The translations under genes were made by a program, and so were the position numbers. A stretch of 64,000 nt of DNA, from contig NZ_JALJWH010000001.1 of the NCBI RefSeq assembly GCF_024168825.1, positions 2,232,001-2,296,000 of the forward strand, given 5' to 3'. The notes under the pieces were generated by a model that was not told the DNA's origin, did not search any database, and saw nothing but the letters and a program-made list of their open reading frames with translations. Shown piece after piece: positions 53,752-62,895 of this stretch (positions are counted from its first letter, which is position 1; every line of letters begins with the position of its first letter). This DNA is from Paenarthrobacter sp. A20 (GTDB taxonomy: Bacteria > Actinomycetota > Actinomycetes > Actinomycetales > Micrococcaceae).

Positions 53752-54687
53752 CTAGAAACTGTCGAAGAAGTCCTGGTCGAGCTTCTTCACGATCACAGTG
53801 CGATCGATCTGGACCCCGACGCCGTACGCGAACATGAGCGACGCCAGCCGGTGGCCGTCGATAAGTATCAGCGTGTAGTGCGCTGTTTCACGGGCAACGG
53901 CACGCGCCCCGGTGGTGAATGTCGAGGTGGTGATGAAGATGCCCTTGGTTGCCCGAAACTGGCCCAGAGCGCCGCTGAACGCCTGGACTTCGGGTGCTCC
54001 AACGTTGTTACCCTCGGAATAACGCTTGGCCTGCAGGTATACGCGGTCGAAGCCCAGGGCATCCTGCCAGACAATCCCGTCTATACCCTTGTCGCCGGAA
54101 CGCTGCGTGGGCTTGAGATTGTCCTCGCGGTCTGTTCCGTAGCCCAGCGCTCTCACAACGAAAGGGATGAGGCGCTCGAATGCGTCCGGAGAGAGCTCGA
54201 GCAGGTTGCGGTAAATCTCGTCGATGACCACTTGGTTGAGTTGGTCCGCGGACTGCTCGAGGGCCTCGGAAGGGTCCGGGTCGATGACAGCTTCGGACGC
54301 TGCGGTTGCCGGTTCTACCCCGGGAAGGGCCGCCTTCTTGGGTGTCTTCGACGTGTTTTGGTACGCGCGGTACGACGCGTATTCCATCAGGGTCTGATAA
54401 GTGATTTCTGCCGCTGAGGAAACCCGGTGCAGGCCCTCGTCGCTGATCTTGTATTGACCGCGCGCCTCGCGCACAAGCAAACCGGCCTTCATGGAGTCGA
54501 AGACTGCCCAGTTAATCCTGTTCGACCAACGAGCCTCTCCGGAAGACATCACCTCCGCCATGTCTTCTTCGGTCAGACGAGTGCGTTCTGCTACGGCTGT
54601 CCTGATCTCAGCATTCCGGCGGATCTGGCCATCCGACATGACCCGCAGAACAGGATCAACGAATCCATGCCACTGAGGCAACGTCAT
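53752..54687 (-). CDS. Mrr-type restriction endonuclease inside the type I operon
   Basis: 311 residues. N-terminal Mrr_N winged helix (residues about 1-90) and C-terminal Mrr catalytic PD-(D/E)XK domain: GDKGIDGIVWQD with the catalytic Asp, then YLQAKRYSEGN with the Q-x-K pair. Mrr enzymes cut methylated DNA, so it may defend against foreign modified DNA, or be tuned to the host methylase next door. Encoded 2 bp after hsdS. Confidence 0.9.
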   Translation of the reverse strand: MTLPQWHGFVDPVLRVMSDGQIRRNAEIRTAVAERTRLTEEDMAEVMSSGEARWSNRINWAVFDSMKAGLLVREARGQYKISDEGLHRVSSAAEITYQTLMEYASYRAYQNTSKTPKKAALPGVEPATAASEAVIDPDPSEALEQSADQLNQVVIDEIYRNLLELSPDAFERLIPFVVRALGYGTDREDNLKPTQRSGDKGIDGIVWQDALGFDRVYLQAKRYSEGNNVGAPEVQAFSGALGQFRATKGIFITTSTFTTGARAVARETAHYTLILIDGHRLASLMFAYGVGVQIDRTVIVKKLDQDFFDSF

Positions 54688-54689
54688 AA

Positions 54690-56018
54690 CTATTCTGCTC
54701 CTTCTCGAACGTCAATTTTGCCTGTGACGGCAGCAGAGATAAGAGCGGATCTGCGCTCGCGAAGAAGCTCTATGGCAGTGGAAGCGCCCACGGTAATGTC
54801 GTCAATACGATCGCATTGTGACCGGACGAACTCCGCGATTTCCTTCTGCTCGCTGAGCGATGGAAGCGGTATCCGCCAGGCTCTGATTTGATCGTGCGAG
54901 ATTTTGGGCATTGTTCCTGATGAACCCCGAGCCGAACTTTCGACCTGCGCCCGAGCTGGCGAGGACGACAAAAAGCACGCCAGGTAATGCTTATCAATTG
55001 AGGAGCTCAGGGCGAGTCTGTAGACAAGGTCAGGAAAAATGGTTCGAGGCCGGGGCCTTTCGACGACCGCGGCAAACCCGACACGTTCCCGAACATTGGA
55101 GCGTGTGAGAAGAAGGTCACCGTGGCGAATTTCCAAGGACTTAGGAACGTCCGCGGACGGATCGACTGCCTTGACGTTTTCCGGGAAGAACTCGTCCCGG
55201 CCAACTGCCCCTAAGGCGAGGACTCCCCAGTCTTCCTCCTCAGGAAAGATGCTAGACGCTATAGGGCTGTAGCCGCCCTCAATCTTATGTACAAGCCATG
55301 TGCCCAACTGGCTGGGCGTCCAATGTGCCGGGATGTCCCCTAGCCAAGGGATGCCGGAGGGTTTGGTGGGGGCGGTGGGGTCGAGGCCCTTGGTGACGGC
55401 GTGGGTGATGATGGCTTGGCGCTTCTCGGCGAGCATCTGGATGAGCCGCTCCTGCTTACCGACCAGCTCATCGATCTGGGCGGTCTCGCGGTCGAGATAT
55501 GCGATGACTTCCCGTTGAGTAGTCTCCGGCGGCAGGATGACCGGGAGCCACTTCATGTCAGAGAACTTCATCGACTGCCGCAGGCCGCCGCCCATCGAAT
55601 AGAAGACTTTCTGAAGGTCGTAAGCCCGCAGCAAGTAGCTGAGGAACCCGGGACTAATGGTCGTGGGAGTAAGAGCAAGGTACGCCGAGGTGATAATGCC
55701 TCGTTCCGGCGAAATCGCGGAGCGCAGACTTCGCTTATCGTTCTGAAGGTCAGTAAGTCGAAGAACGATGTCATTGCGGCCAATAACCTGGTATGTGTCG
55801 AAGGATGCCGGCAATAGTCCGTCGTTGCCTGCAATGTCTTTGCGAACAATTCGACCATAACTGAGGGATAAGAGGTTCGACTCGGCGCCAGCTTCGTTTG
55901 TCGCGGTGTTCGCGCGAGCTACTGCGAAAAGAGGACGGATTTCCCATCCCGCCGGAATAGGTCCCACCCACTCGATGCCGGACTCCTTGTAGTCGTCGTA
56001 CCGTTTCAGCTTGCTCAC
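54690..56018 (-). CDS. hsdS: Type I restriction specificity subunit
   Basis: 442 residues with two target-recognition domains separated by conserved helical regions: EVIAYLDRETAQIDELVGKQ at the first junction and EIAEFVRSQCDRIDDITVG at the second. Sets the bipartite DNA site for the HsdMS methylase and HsdR. Overlaps hsdM by the ATGA at 56015-56018. Confidence 0.92.
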   Translation of the reverse strand: MSKLKRYDDYKESGIEWVGPIPAGWEIRPLFAVARANTATNEAGAESNLLSLSYGRIVRKDIAGNDGLLPASFDTYQVIGRNDIVLRLTDLQNDKRSLRSAISPERGIITSAYLALTPTTISPGFLSYLLRAYDLQKVFYSMGGGLRQSMKFSDMKWLPVILPPETTQREVIAYLDRETAQIDELVGKQERLIQMLAEKRQAIITHAVTKGLDPTAPTKPSGIPWLGDIPAHWTPSQLGTWLVHKIEGGYSPIASSIFPEEEDWGVLALGAVGRDEFFPENVKAVDPSADVPKSLEIRHGDLLLTRSNVRERVGFAAVVERPRPRTIFPDLVYRLALSSSIDKHYLACFLSSSPARAQVESSARGSSGTMPKISHDQIRAWRIPLPSLSEQKEIAEFVRSQCDRIDDITVGASTAIELLRERRSALISAAVTGKIDVREGAE

Positions 56019-57985
56019 TTTTCGACCTCTGCCAGTAAAGACGTGATCTCGCTGATGAGCTTGTTTAGATCGGAGTCGATCTCGCCCAATGAGCGTGGCG
56101 CGACGTACTTGTAGAAGTGTCGAGTGAAGGGGATCTCGTAGCCGACTTTGGTCTTGGACGCGTCGATCCAGGCGTTGGGAACGTGGGGGAGGACCTCCCG
56201 TTCGAAGTAGGCCTGGATATCTTCACCCAGCGGTACGTTTTCGGTGTCGCGGAGGTCGGTGTCCGCTTCGAGCGTGCCCTTGGGGCCCTTGCAGACGTCG
56301 GCGGTTTCGTCGCGTTCGGAGAGCCCTGCTAGGACTGCTTTCTGGGCAGGAGCGCCGAGCTTGAGGCCGGCGCTGGCGAGGGCCGGCTTGAGGAACTTGA
56401 TGAAAGCCTCACGGTTCTTCCAGAGCTTCGTTTCATCTTCGCCGAGCCGGGTGAGTGTTTTCTCGAGAAGCTGCCGGTCGTCATCGGACAGTTTCTCGAC
56501 GGGTTTCTGTGCCATTACATCGCCGACCCGCTGGGGCGCGCAAGCGAAGTTAAGCTTCAACGGACGCTCCACAGTGATGGTTGAGTATCCGAAGTCCTGG
56601 TTATTGAAGATCTTGGAGGTCTCGCCGTCGTCCTCAAAGGCGCCGTAGAGCTGGACCAGCTTGGCGATGTCCTTGGTGCCCAGTTCCTTGCGCTTGGAGC
56701 CGAGGCTCTTACGCATCTTCTGGAAGAAGTCGACACCGTTGATGAGCTGGATTCTGCCGACGCGCTCCGGGTGCTTTTGCTTCTTGCTGTTCGAGAGGAC
56801 CCAGATATAGGTGGCGATGCCGGTGTTGTAGAACATGTCCGTGGGCAGCGCGATGATGGCCTCCACGAGGTCGTTCTCGATCAGGTACTTGCGGATCTCG
56901 GATTCACCAGAGCCTGCACCGCCGGTGAACAGTGGGGAGCCGTTTAGGACGATGCCAATCCGGGAGCCGCCATCCTGCGCGGGGCGCATCTTGCGGACTA
57001 AATGCAGGAGAAACAGCAGGGAGCCGTCACTTACGCGGGGGAGCCCCGGGCCGAAGCGGCCCTCGAAACCATGGAGCTCGTGCTCTTTCTGGATCTGCGG
57101 CTGGATCTTCTTCCACTCCACGCCGAAGGGCGGGTTGGAGAGCATGAAGTCAAACTGTTGGCCAATGTTTTGGTCGTTGGCGAGGGTGTCACCGACGGAA
57201 ATCTTGGAGATGTCCTGACCCTTGATAAGGAGGTCGGACTTACAGATGGCGTAGGACTCATCGTTGATTTCCTGGCCGTACGCGACCAATGAGGCGCTGG
57301 GGTTAAGCCCATGGAGGTGTTCCTGGGCGACGGTGAGCATTCCACCTGTTCCGGCGGTGGGGTCGTAAATGGAACGAACGATGCCTTCTTTGGTGAGGAC
57401 GTCGTCGTCGTAGTTCAGCAGAAGCTGGACCATGAGCTGGATGACCTCACGCGGCGTGAAGTGCTCGCCAGCAGTCTCGTTGGAGGTTTCTGCGAAGCGG
57501 CGGATGAGTTCCTCGAACATGAGACCCATCTCGATGTTACTGATTGTCGCAGGGTGAAGGTCGATTGAGGCGAAGTCCTTGGTGACGTGATAGAGAAGGT
57601 CGGCGCTGTCCAGCTTTTCGAGTGTCTTGTAGAACTCGAAGCGTTCGAAGATGTCCCGGGTGTTCTCCGAGAAGTCCTGGACGTAGTTGAGGACGTTCGC
57701 CTTGATGTTGGTGGGGTCATCCAGGAGCTTGGCGAAGTTGAACTTGGAGGTGTTGAAGAAGCTGTGGCCGGACGCCTTCTGGAGGAAGGTATCCAGTGGG
57801 ATGTTCAGGTCCTTCTTGGCTTCCTGCTCCGCAAGCACGGCGGCTTTGGTTGTTTCGAGGACGCAGTCGAGGCGACGGAGAATAGTGAACGGGAGAATCA
57901 CCGAGCCGTACTGAGCCGGCTTGTAGGTACCCCGTAGGATGTTCGCGATGCTCCACACCAAGTTGGCGTTGTTATTGCTAGCCAC
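56015..57985 (-). CDS. hsdM: Type I restriction methyltransferase subunit
   Basis: 656 residues from a GTG at 57983-57985 (AAGAAAGAG upstream). N6-adenine methylase signatures: DPTAGTGGMLTVAQEHL (motif I) near residue 210 and LSNPPFGVEW (motif IV) near 280. N-terminal HsdM_N helical domain. First gene of the defence operon, so its promoter is in 57986-58191; a TACAAT -10-like hexamer occurs there at about 58095-58100 (minus strand). Confidence 0.93.
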   Translation of the reverse strand: MASNNNANLVWSIANILRGTYKPAQYGSVILPFTILRRLDCVLETTKAAVLAEQEAKKDLNIPLDTFLQKASGHSFFNTSKFNFAKLLDDPTNIKANVLNYVQDFSENTRDIFERFEFYKTLEKLDSADLLYHVTKDFASIDLHPATISNIEMGLMFEELIRRFAETSNETAGEHFTPREVIQLMVQLLLNYDDDVLTKEGIVRSIYDPTAGTGGMLTVAQEHLHGLNPSASLVAYGQEINDESYAICKSDLLIKGQDISKISVGDTLANDQNIGQQFDFMLSNPPFGVEWKKIQPQIQKEHELHGFEGRFGPGLPRVSDGSLLFLLHLVRKMRPAQDGGSRIGIVLNGSPLFTGGAGSGESEIRKYLIENDLVEAIIALPTDMFYNTGIATYIWVLSNSKKQKHPERVGRIQLINGVDFFQKMRKSLGSKRKELGTKDIAKLVQLYGAFEDDGETSKIFNNQDFGYSTITVERPLKLNFACAPQRVGDVMAQKPVEKLSDDDRQLLEKTLTRLGEDETKLWKNREAFIKFLKPALASAGLKLGAPAQKAVLAGLSERDETADVCKGPKGTLEADTDLRDTENVPLGEDIQAYFEREVLPHVPNAWIDASKTKVGYEIPFTRHFYKYVAPRSLGEIDSDLNKLISEITSLLAEVEK

Positions 57986-58191
57986 TGCTCACTCTTTCTT
58001 TGCCGCACGGGCGCAGGGAGTGCCGCGTCACTTCAGCCAAAGCAGCATCCCTTTGCCGTGCAGGGTTCATTAATCACGCACGTACTAGGTATGAATTGTA
58101 TGGGGGAGGGGGTGTAGTTCTCGGCAACGGTGAACGCAGCCAAGTCATCAGCCGCGAAGCGAGTCGCGGGGGACGAACAACTTCGCTGGCA
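57986..58191. other. Promoter region of the defence operon
   Basis: 206-bp spacer between the convergently read monooxygenase stop and hsdM start; both genes are on the minus strand. Apart from the possible TACAAT hexamer I see no operator or terminator. Confidence 0.35.
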
Positions 58192-59448
58192 TCACGTATC
58201 GTCGGCGGTCGCCAGCAGCATGCCGGCCACATACTTGGCATCTAGACCGACTCCGCCAACGATCGCTGAGTAGTGCCGGGTAAGCCACGGGAGTCCAATG
58301 ACATAGAGGCCGGGGATCTCCGTGACGCCTCGCGAGTGCCGAGGGTAGCCCCATTCATCGACCAGAGGCATGTCGGCGAAGCTGAAGTCGAGTTTGTAGC
58401 CTGTGGCCCACAGGACGGACGTGATGTTGGCATCGGTCATGTTCAGCTGTGCCTGCTGTGACGGGAGCCAGTCGTCGGCTGGCAAGGGTGACTGCTCAGG
58501 CGCGCCGATCCCGGCCGCCGCGATATACGCATCGATCGCCTTTCCCGAGCGTTGCGCGAAGGCCGACTCGACTGTTGCCAGGCGTTCGGCGAGGTCGTCG
58601 CTGAAGGTGATGTCGCCGTCGTCGACTGTTTCAAGATGGCCATGCAGGTGCATGCCTCGACGGCCCAGTTCGCGGAGGTGGATGCTGTGGCCGCCGTCGG
58701 TGCCTGAGAGCAGCGGGTTAGGCGCGAAGCGTAGGGCAGGGGAGGGCAGCGCCTCGGTGGTCAGGGCATTGACTCCGTAGTCGGGACCGTGTTTGCCGGT
58801 CTCGAGCATCCAGTAGATGAGGTCCTGGCCGCGGTATCGGCGGGGCGCTTCGGGGACGATTGAGACGGAGAGGTGGACTTCGCGGCCCGCGGCGTGAAGC
58901 TCCTCAGCGATCTGCCCACCCGACTGGCCCGTTCCAACAATCAGTACAGCGCCGTCGGGCAGCTGCTCTGGATTGCGGTAGTCGTGGGTATGGAGTTGCG
59001 TCACGCCGGCTGGAAACATGGCGGCCGAGGCAGGGATCTTGGGGACTTGGTACGCACCGGTCGCGAGGACCACGTTCTTGGCCCGCAGGTTCCCGAGAGA
59101 TGTCTCAAGCTGGAACCCGCCGCCTGGTGTCGCGGATAGACGAGTGACGTCGACGCCCGTGTGGATCGGAGCGGAGATCAGCTCCGCGTACCGCCTGAAG
59201 AGGTTCACCACAGCGTCGCGCGAGATGAACGCGTTCCGGTCGTCGCCGTCGTACGGCATTCCGGGGAGGTCCAGCGCAAGGTTCGGTGTGTTCATGTAGA
59301 AGCTGTCCCAGCGGTCCTGGAACGCGCCGCCGAGTGAATCGCGTCGTTCCAGGATCTGGTGCCCGACGCCGAGTTGCGTGAGCCAGTAACTCGTCGTGAG
59401 GCCGGCTTGGCCTGCGCCGATGATGACCGTGTCCGGGGTCGGTCCCAT
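58192..59448 (-). CDS. Flavin-dependent (FAD/NAD(P)H) monooxygenase
   Basis: 418 residues from the ATG at 59446-59448; an in-frame extension upstream is rich in Arg/Pro and not coding-like. Two Rossmann motifs: GAGQAG (near residue 11) for FAD and GTGQSG (near 170) for NADP. Class B flavoprotein monooxygenase / TrkA-like oxidoreductase with LATGAYQVPKIP typical of the family. Cytosolic; substrate unknown. Confidence 0.88.
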   Translation of the reverse strand: MGPTPDTVIIGAGQAGLTTSYWLTQLGVGHQILERRDSLGGAFQDRWDSFYMNTPNLALDLPGMPYDGDDRNAFISRDAVVNLFRRYAELISAPIHTGVDVTRLSATPGGGFQLETSLGNLRAKNVVLATGAYQVPKIPASAAMFPAGVTQLHTHDYRNPEQLPDGAVLIVGTGQSGGQIAEELHAAGREVHLSVSIVPEAPRRYRGQDLIYWMLETGKHGPDYGVNALTTEALPSPALRFAPNPLLSGTDGGHSIHLRELGRRGMHLHGHLETVDDGDITFSDDLAERLATVESAFAQRSGKAIDAYIAAAGIGAPEQSPLPADDWLPSQQAQLNMTDANITSVLWATGYKLDFSFADMPLVDEWGYPRHSRGVTEIPGLYVIGLPWLTRHYSAIVGGVGLDAKYVAGMLLATADDT

Positions 59449-59622
59449 GGGGTGAACTGTACGCTTCGGAGGCCTGTAAGGGGATGGACGAAGACGGATT
59501 TCTACTGGCTGAGCACCTGGAACGGCTGCCGCTGGAACGTCCTCCGGATGCGAGGTCGCAGGATGCCGCGCGCGTTCAAAAGACATAGGCTTTCGGAACG
59601 TATCTAGGGGGATGATTCGCAC

Positions 59623-59829
59623 ATGTCTACTACCAGCGTGATTCGACTTCTCGACATCACAACGTGGGTGGTGATCGCGGTTAGCCTTTCTCTGCTCGTC
59701 AGCGGCCTATTGGACAACTTCTGGGCGACGGCGTGCCTTATAGCGACGGCTGCTCCGTCAATTGCAAGCTGGGTGATCAAGGACAGGCTCAATGGCGCGA
59801 CCAACGGTGACGAGCCGAGGCAGCGGTAA
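59623..59829 (+). CDS. Small two-helix membrane protein
   Basis: 68 residues: helices WVVIAVSLSLLVSGLL and FWATACLIATAAPSIASWVI, then a polar tail. A GGGGG run precedes the ATG at a wide spacing, so the start is uncertain. Not recognised. Lies in the divergent region of the monooxygenase gene. Confidence 0.45.
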   Translation: MSTTSVIRLLDITTWVVIAVSLSLLVSGLLDNFWATACLIATAAPSIASWVIKDRLNGATNGDEPRQR

Positions 59830-59906
59830 AAACCTACTTGAAGGCGTCAGCGGCGGATGCACTGCTCGCTGCGTGGAGCATGGAATCGGCCGACTGTCAG
59901 TGTGCC

Positions 59907-60437
59907 TTAGCTATCCAGAAGATACTTTCGCGCCGTCGCAACCTTCATATACAGACGGAGATCGTCTCCGCCTGTGGATTTGAAGCCGTGGCGTGAGCAC
60001 CAGCCAATCAGTCCGGGATTGTCAGCGTCGACCACAATGACCTGTCCGCCTCCCACTGAAGCGGCCTCAACGATCGTTTCCAATGCAACTCTGAGGAGTT
60101 GCCAGCCCCATCGATTTTCAGAATCCCCGCGAAGAGAGCGGTCAAGGGCAAGCTTTGCCAGTAGCCAGGCGGGCGTGCTCCGCAGCAGATTCCGCTGAAG
60201 GGGCTTGGGCATATCGTCCCGGACCACCAGTGTCGGGCAAATGGCAAAGTATCCAACTACCTTTTGCTCGGTGGATATCTGGCTCTCAATGAAGAGGTAG
60301 ACCATGCTGGCACCAGATTCCACTGATTTCGCGGCGTGCTCAGTGAGCCACAAGTTGTAGCTCTCCTCGCCACAGTCGAAGGCCCCCAGATCCATCCCGG
60401 GGGCCAACTTCACTATTGAATAACGGGGTTGCGTCAT
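59907..60437 (-). CDS. GNAT-family toxin (TacT/AtaT-like)
   Basis: 176 residues with an acetyl-CoA binding loop in LDRSLRGDSENRWGWQLL and the C-terminal ADNPGLIGWCSRHGFKSTGGDD region. Toxins of this group acetylate aminoacyl-tRNA and arrest translation. Start overlaps the antitoxin stop (ATGA at 60434-60437), the usual gene order for DUF1778/GNAT pairs. Confidence 0.88.
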   Translation of the reverse strand: MTQPRYSIVKLAPGMDLGAFDCGEESYNLWLTEHAAKSVESGASMVYLFIESQISTEQKVVGYFAICPTLVVRDDMPKPLQRNLLRSTPAWLLAKLALDRSLRGDSENRWGWQLLRVALETIVEAASVGGGQVIVVDADNPGLIGWCSRHGFKSTGGDDLRLYMKVATARKYLLDS

Positions 60438-60703
60438 CGACGAATAAGCCGTGGAAGCTTGGACAGCGTCTCCAGTTCGGACGACTCGTCGGCCACGTCG
60501 AGAGAAGCCATCATGGCGTCGAAAATCTCCGGGGCCATGAGGGTGGTGTCCGCGCGTGCAACCACTCGTTCGGCGGCCTGCCTGGCAGCGTCAGTGACAA
60601 ACGCCGTCTTGGAAACGTGCAGTAACTCCGCCGCCTCCGAGATCAACTGGTCTGTGGTCTCGTCGGTGCGTAGTTCCAGTCGTCGGGTCTTGGTCATTGA
60701 CAT
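60434..60703 (-). CDS. DUF1778 antitoxin
   Basis: 89 residues from the ATG at 60701-60703 with AGGAGGT 7 bp away. N-terminal ribbon-helix-helix (RRLELRTDETTDQLISEAAELL, residues about 6-50) binds DNA; the C-terminal part (FDAMMASLDVADESSELE) wraps the toxin. Represses its own promoter, see the direct repeat at 60726. Confidence 0.88.
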   Translation of the reverse strand: MSMTKTRRLELRTDETTDQLISEAAELLHVSKTAFVTDAARQAAERVVARADTTLMAPEIFDAMMASLDVADESSELETLSKLPRLIRR

Positions 60704-60725
60704 GGTCTCTACCTCCTCACTCGAG

Positions 60726-60743
60726 TGTACGGTATTTGTACGG
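60726..60743. promoter_or_regulatory. Antitoxin operator: two TGTACGG repeats
   Basis: TGTACGG occurs at 60726-60732 and again at 60737-60743, 11 bp apart (one helical turn), just upstream of the antitoxin start. Direct repeats spaced by one turn are what a ribbon-helix-helix dimer array would bind. It lies in the 352-bp gap 60704-61055. Confidence 0.55.
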
Positions 60744-60976
60744 CATCGGGTATGGCCTCATGCTCCCCATTGTTCCAACGCCCACCTCCACCGAATCAGT
60801 TCCTGCTCCAGCCGCATCCGATCCCCGACGCTTTTTGAGTCCCTCGATCAACACCGGATGGATAAATATTTCCCAGCACTAGCTATCTGCTCAGAACTCT
60901 GTAGACTTGACGGTGTTGTTGTGTTTGGCATTTGGTAGTTCAGGCAGTCCCCACGGTCCCTCTGGATCGTGACCTT

Positions 60977-61041
60977 CTGAAGTAACGGTGGAGAACACCC
61001 CACACCGGAGACCCGAAAGTCGGGAGCATCTCCACCTTCAG
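60977..61041 (+). promoter_or_regulatory. Structured leader of the cold-shock gene
   Basis: The 5' leader can fold into a long stem: CTGAAG (60977-60982) and GGTGGAGA (60987-60994), with TAAC bulged, pair with TCTCCACC-TTCAG (61029-61041). An inner hairpin CCCGA-AAG-TCGGG (61012-61024) sits inside. Such leaders act as temperature-responsive RNA elements in cspA-type genes. Ends 14 bp before the start codon. Confidence 0.6.
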
Positions 61042-61055
61042 TAAGGACTGAAAAA

Positions 61056-61259
61056 ATGGCTACAGGTACCGTGAAATGGTTCAACTCCGAAAAGGGCTTC
61101 GGCTTCATCTCTCCTGAAGATGGCAGCCAGGACGTTTTCGCTCACTACTCTGCGATCAACTCCTCGGGCTACCGCTCCCTCGAAGAGAACCAGAAGGTTT
61201 CCTTCGACGTCGAGCAGGGCCCCAAGGGTCCCCAGGCAGTAAACATCCAGGCTATCTAG
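61056..61259 (+). CDS. cspA: Cold-shock protein CspA-like
   Basis: 67 residues, a single cold-shock domain: [14 protein letters not shown] (RNP1-like KGFGFI) and DVFAHYSAI (RNP2). RNA/DNA chaperone in the cytosol. Highly conserved; small and complete. Followed by a strong terminator. Confidence 0.97.
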   Translation: MATGTVKWFNSEKGFGFISPEDGSQDVFAHYSAINSSGYRSLEENQKVSFDVEQGPKGPQAVNIQAI

Positions 61260-61277
61260 TCTTCGGATAACAAAGAA

Positions 61278-61308
61278 GCAGGGCCGGTCATTGACCGGCC
61301 CTGCTTTT
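61278..61308 (+). terminator. Rho-independent terminator of the cold-shock gene
   Basis: Perfect 12-bp stem GCAGGGCCGGTC / GACCGGCCCTGC with loop ATT, followed by TTTT. Serves the cold-shock gene. Confidence 0.92.
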
Positions 61309-61332
61309 GTTTGCCCTCCCATTGGCGCTGGG

Positions 61333-62275
61333 CTAGACGAACTTCGACATCCGAGACCACACCGCCGTCGCGGCGAGAGCCACCAAGGCCAGGCCGGCAA
61401 CCAACATCAGTACCCCGAGTTCGGTCCACACTGGAAAAGGCGTACGTGGGTTAAATCCGCCCCAGTAGCTGAAGATGCCTTCCGCCGCGGCTGTAAGGAT
61501 GTTACGGGGATCGTAGGGGCCGGCGAATGGCAGCAGCAGGAGCAACGCTCCCGCAGCCAAGCAAGGTATCAGCATGGTCCTGGCAACGAGCCCAACAAAG
61601 AGCCCCACTAGGCCAAACAGGACGGCCACAGCGGAAGCGAATGCAATTTGGGCAACGGGGTTGCCTGCCCCGATCTCGTCCACGGCATAGACAAAGTTGT
61701 GGCTGTCGTTCTCCAGGAACAGGGACCTCAGGACCGGCGCCGCTCCCAAGCTCAGCCCGGCGGCGAGCACAACTGCCGCCACCGCAACCAACACGATTGT
61801 TGTCACCTTCGCGGCAACGTACTGTGCAGCGCCTTGAGCGACAATTCGATCCTTCAGGATCCGACGGCGGACATCGCCTACTGCTGTTGCGCATCCGTAG
61901 ATGAAGAAGAGCAGGGGGATGACCAGGAAGGTGACCATCTCCAGCCCAGTGCCGATGGCATTAGTGCCCTCCAGGGCGCGGCTCGCGAAAAAGGCGGCCT
62001 CGTAGTCAAAGCGGAGGGGGTTGTCGATGATCCGCTGACCGCCTTGGATGACGACGTTGTTGGGCTGTTCCATGGCCGCGGCCAAAGAGATGCCGTTGGC
62101 CAGTGCGTGCGACTCTGTGGTTTGAAGCCGCGTCAGGGCTGAGCTGACATTGCTGATGCTCCCAGTAAAGGGGATTACCAACGACGCCAGCAGACCGCCG
62201 ATGGGGGAGGAGCAGTGCTTTGCTCCAGAACTGATATCGCAGTTCTGTTCTCAGGGAACGCAGATACTTGCTCAT
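61333..62275 (-). pseudogene. ABC-2-type permease, frameshifted at a G5/C5 tract
   Basis: The N-terminus (MSKYLRSLRTELRYQF...LLLP) reads in one frame from 62275, and from about 62207 the protein continues only in the next frame as IGGLLASLVIPFTGS..., giving an otherwise normal ABC-2 permease of about 313 residues with six helices. The shift falls on GGGGG (62203-62207); removing one base restores a single frame. It may be a real inactivation, a phase-variable tract or a sequencing error. Overlaps the ATPase gene by ATGA at 62272-62275. Confidence 0.8.
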
Positions 62276-62895
62276 CGAAGTGACACCATGGCTTCCCTGT
62301 CTGGACGGACTTTTCCCCTCCGGATGGTGAATGTCGTAGAGGCAATGTCCTGATAGGACGCGGCGTCATGATCAGAAACGATGACGCACTTGCTGGCCTC
62401 AATCGACTCCAACGCGAGGCGCAGCGCACGCCTCCCGTGATCATCCAGGCCTGAGCCTGGCTCGTCGAGCAGGATGCATGGCCGGCCACTTGCGAACGCC
62501 GCCGCCAGCGTGAGCTTCTTTCGCTGCCCCAGGGAGTATGAGGATGACCTCCGACTCAGCAGTTCCCGGGTGAGAAATGTCCGGATGATGGGATGGGCGG
62601 TGACCAAGCGGGGTGGGATATCCAGGAGGGCGCTGAGATTCTGCAGTCCAGTCAGGCGCTCATGGACGGCCGAGTCGTCGAAGGCTGCAGATACGTAGTC
62701 TCGAAGGTCGCTCTTGTACCAGCTGGCCTCACCCTTGAACCTGACCAGTCCTGCGAGGCACTTGAGCAGGGTGGTCTTGCCGCTTCCGTTCTCACCACGG
62801 ATGAGGTGTAACCCTGTTGAAGGAATGGTGAGGTTGCCGTTATTGATGACCCTTTTGAGGCCGTAGCTCTTGGATAGGTTCGTGATGCGCAGCAT
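62272..62895 (-). CDS. ABC transporter ATPase partner of the ABC-2 permease
   Basis: 207 residues. Walker A GENGSGKTT (residues about 35-43), signature YSLGQRKKLTLA, Walker B CILLDEPGSGLDD, and H-loop SDHDAASY. Short for the family (usual 230-310) but all motifs present. Same operon as the frameshifted permease. Substrate unknown; small ABC-2 systems of this sort often handle peptides or antibiotics. Confidence 0.85.
   Translation of the reverse strand: MLRITNLSKSYGLKRVINNGNLTIPSTGLHLIRGENGSGKTTLLKCLAGLVRFKGEASWYKSDLRDYVSAAFDDSAVHERLTGLQNLSALLDIPPRLVTAHPIIRTFLTRELLSRRSSSYSLGQRKKLTLAAAFASGRPCILLDEPGSGLDDHGRRALRLALESIEASKCVIVSDHDAASYQDIASTTFTIRRGKVRPDREAMVSLR

Noticed and set aside
43957..57985. 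dpd (7-deazapurine DNA modification) cluster
   Set aside because: No DpdA-type or queuosine-pathway genes are present; modification here is by a standard HsdM methylase.
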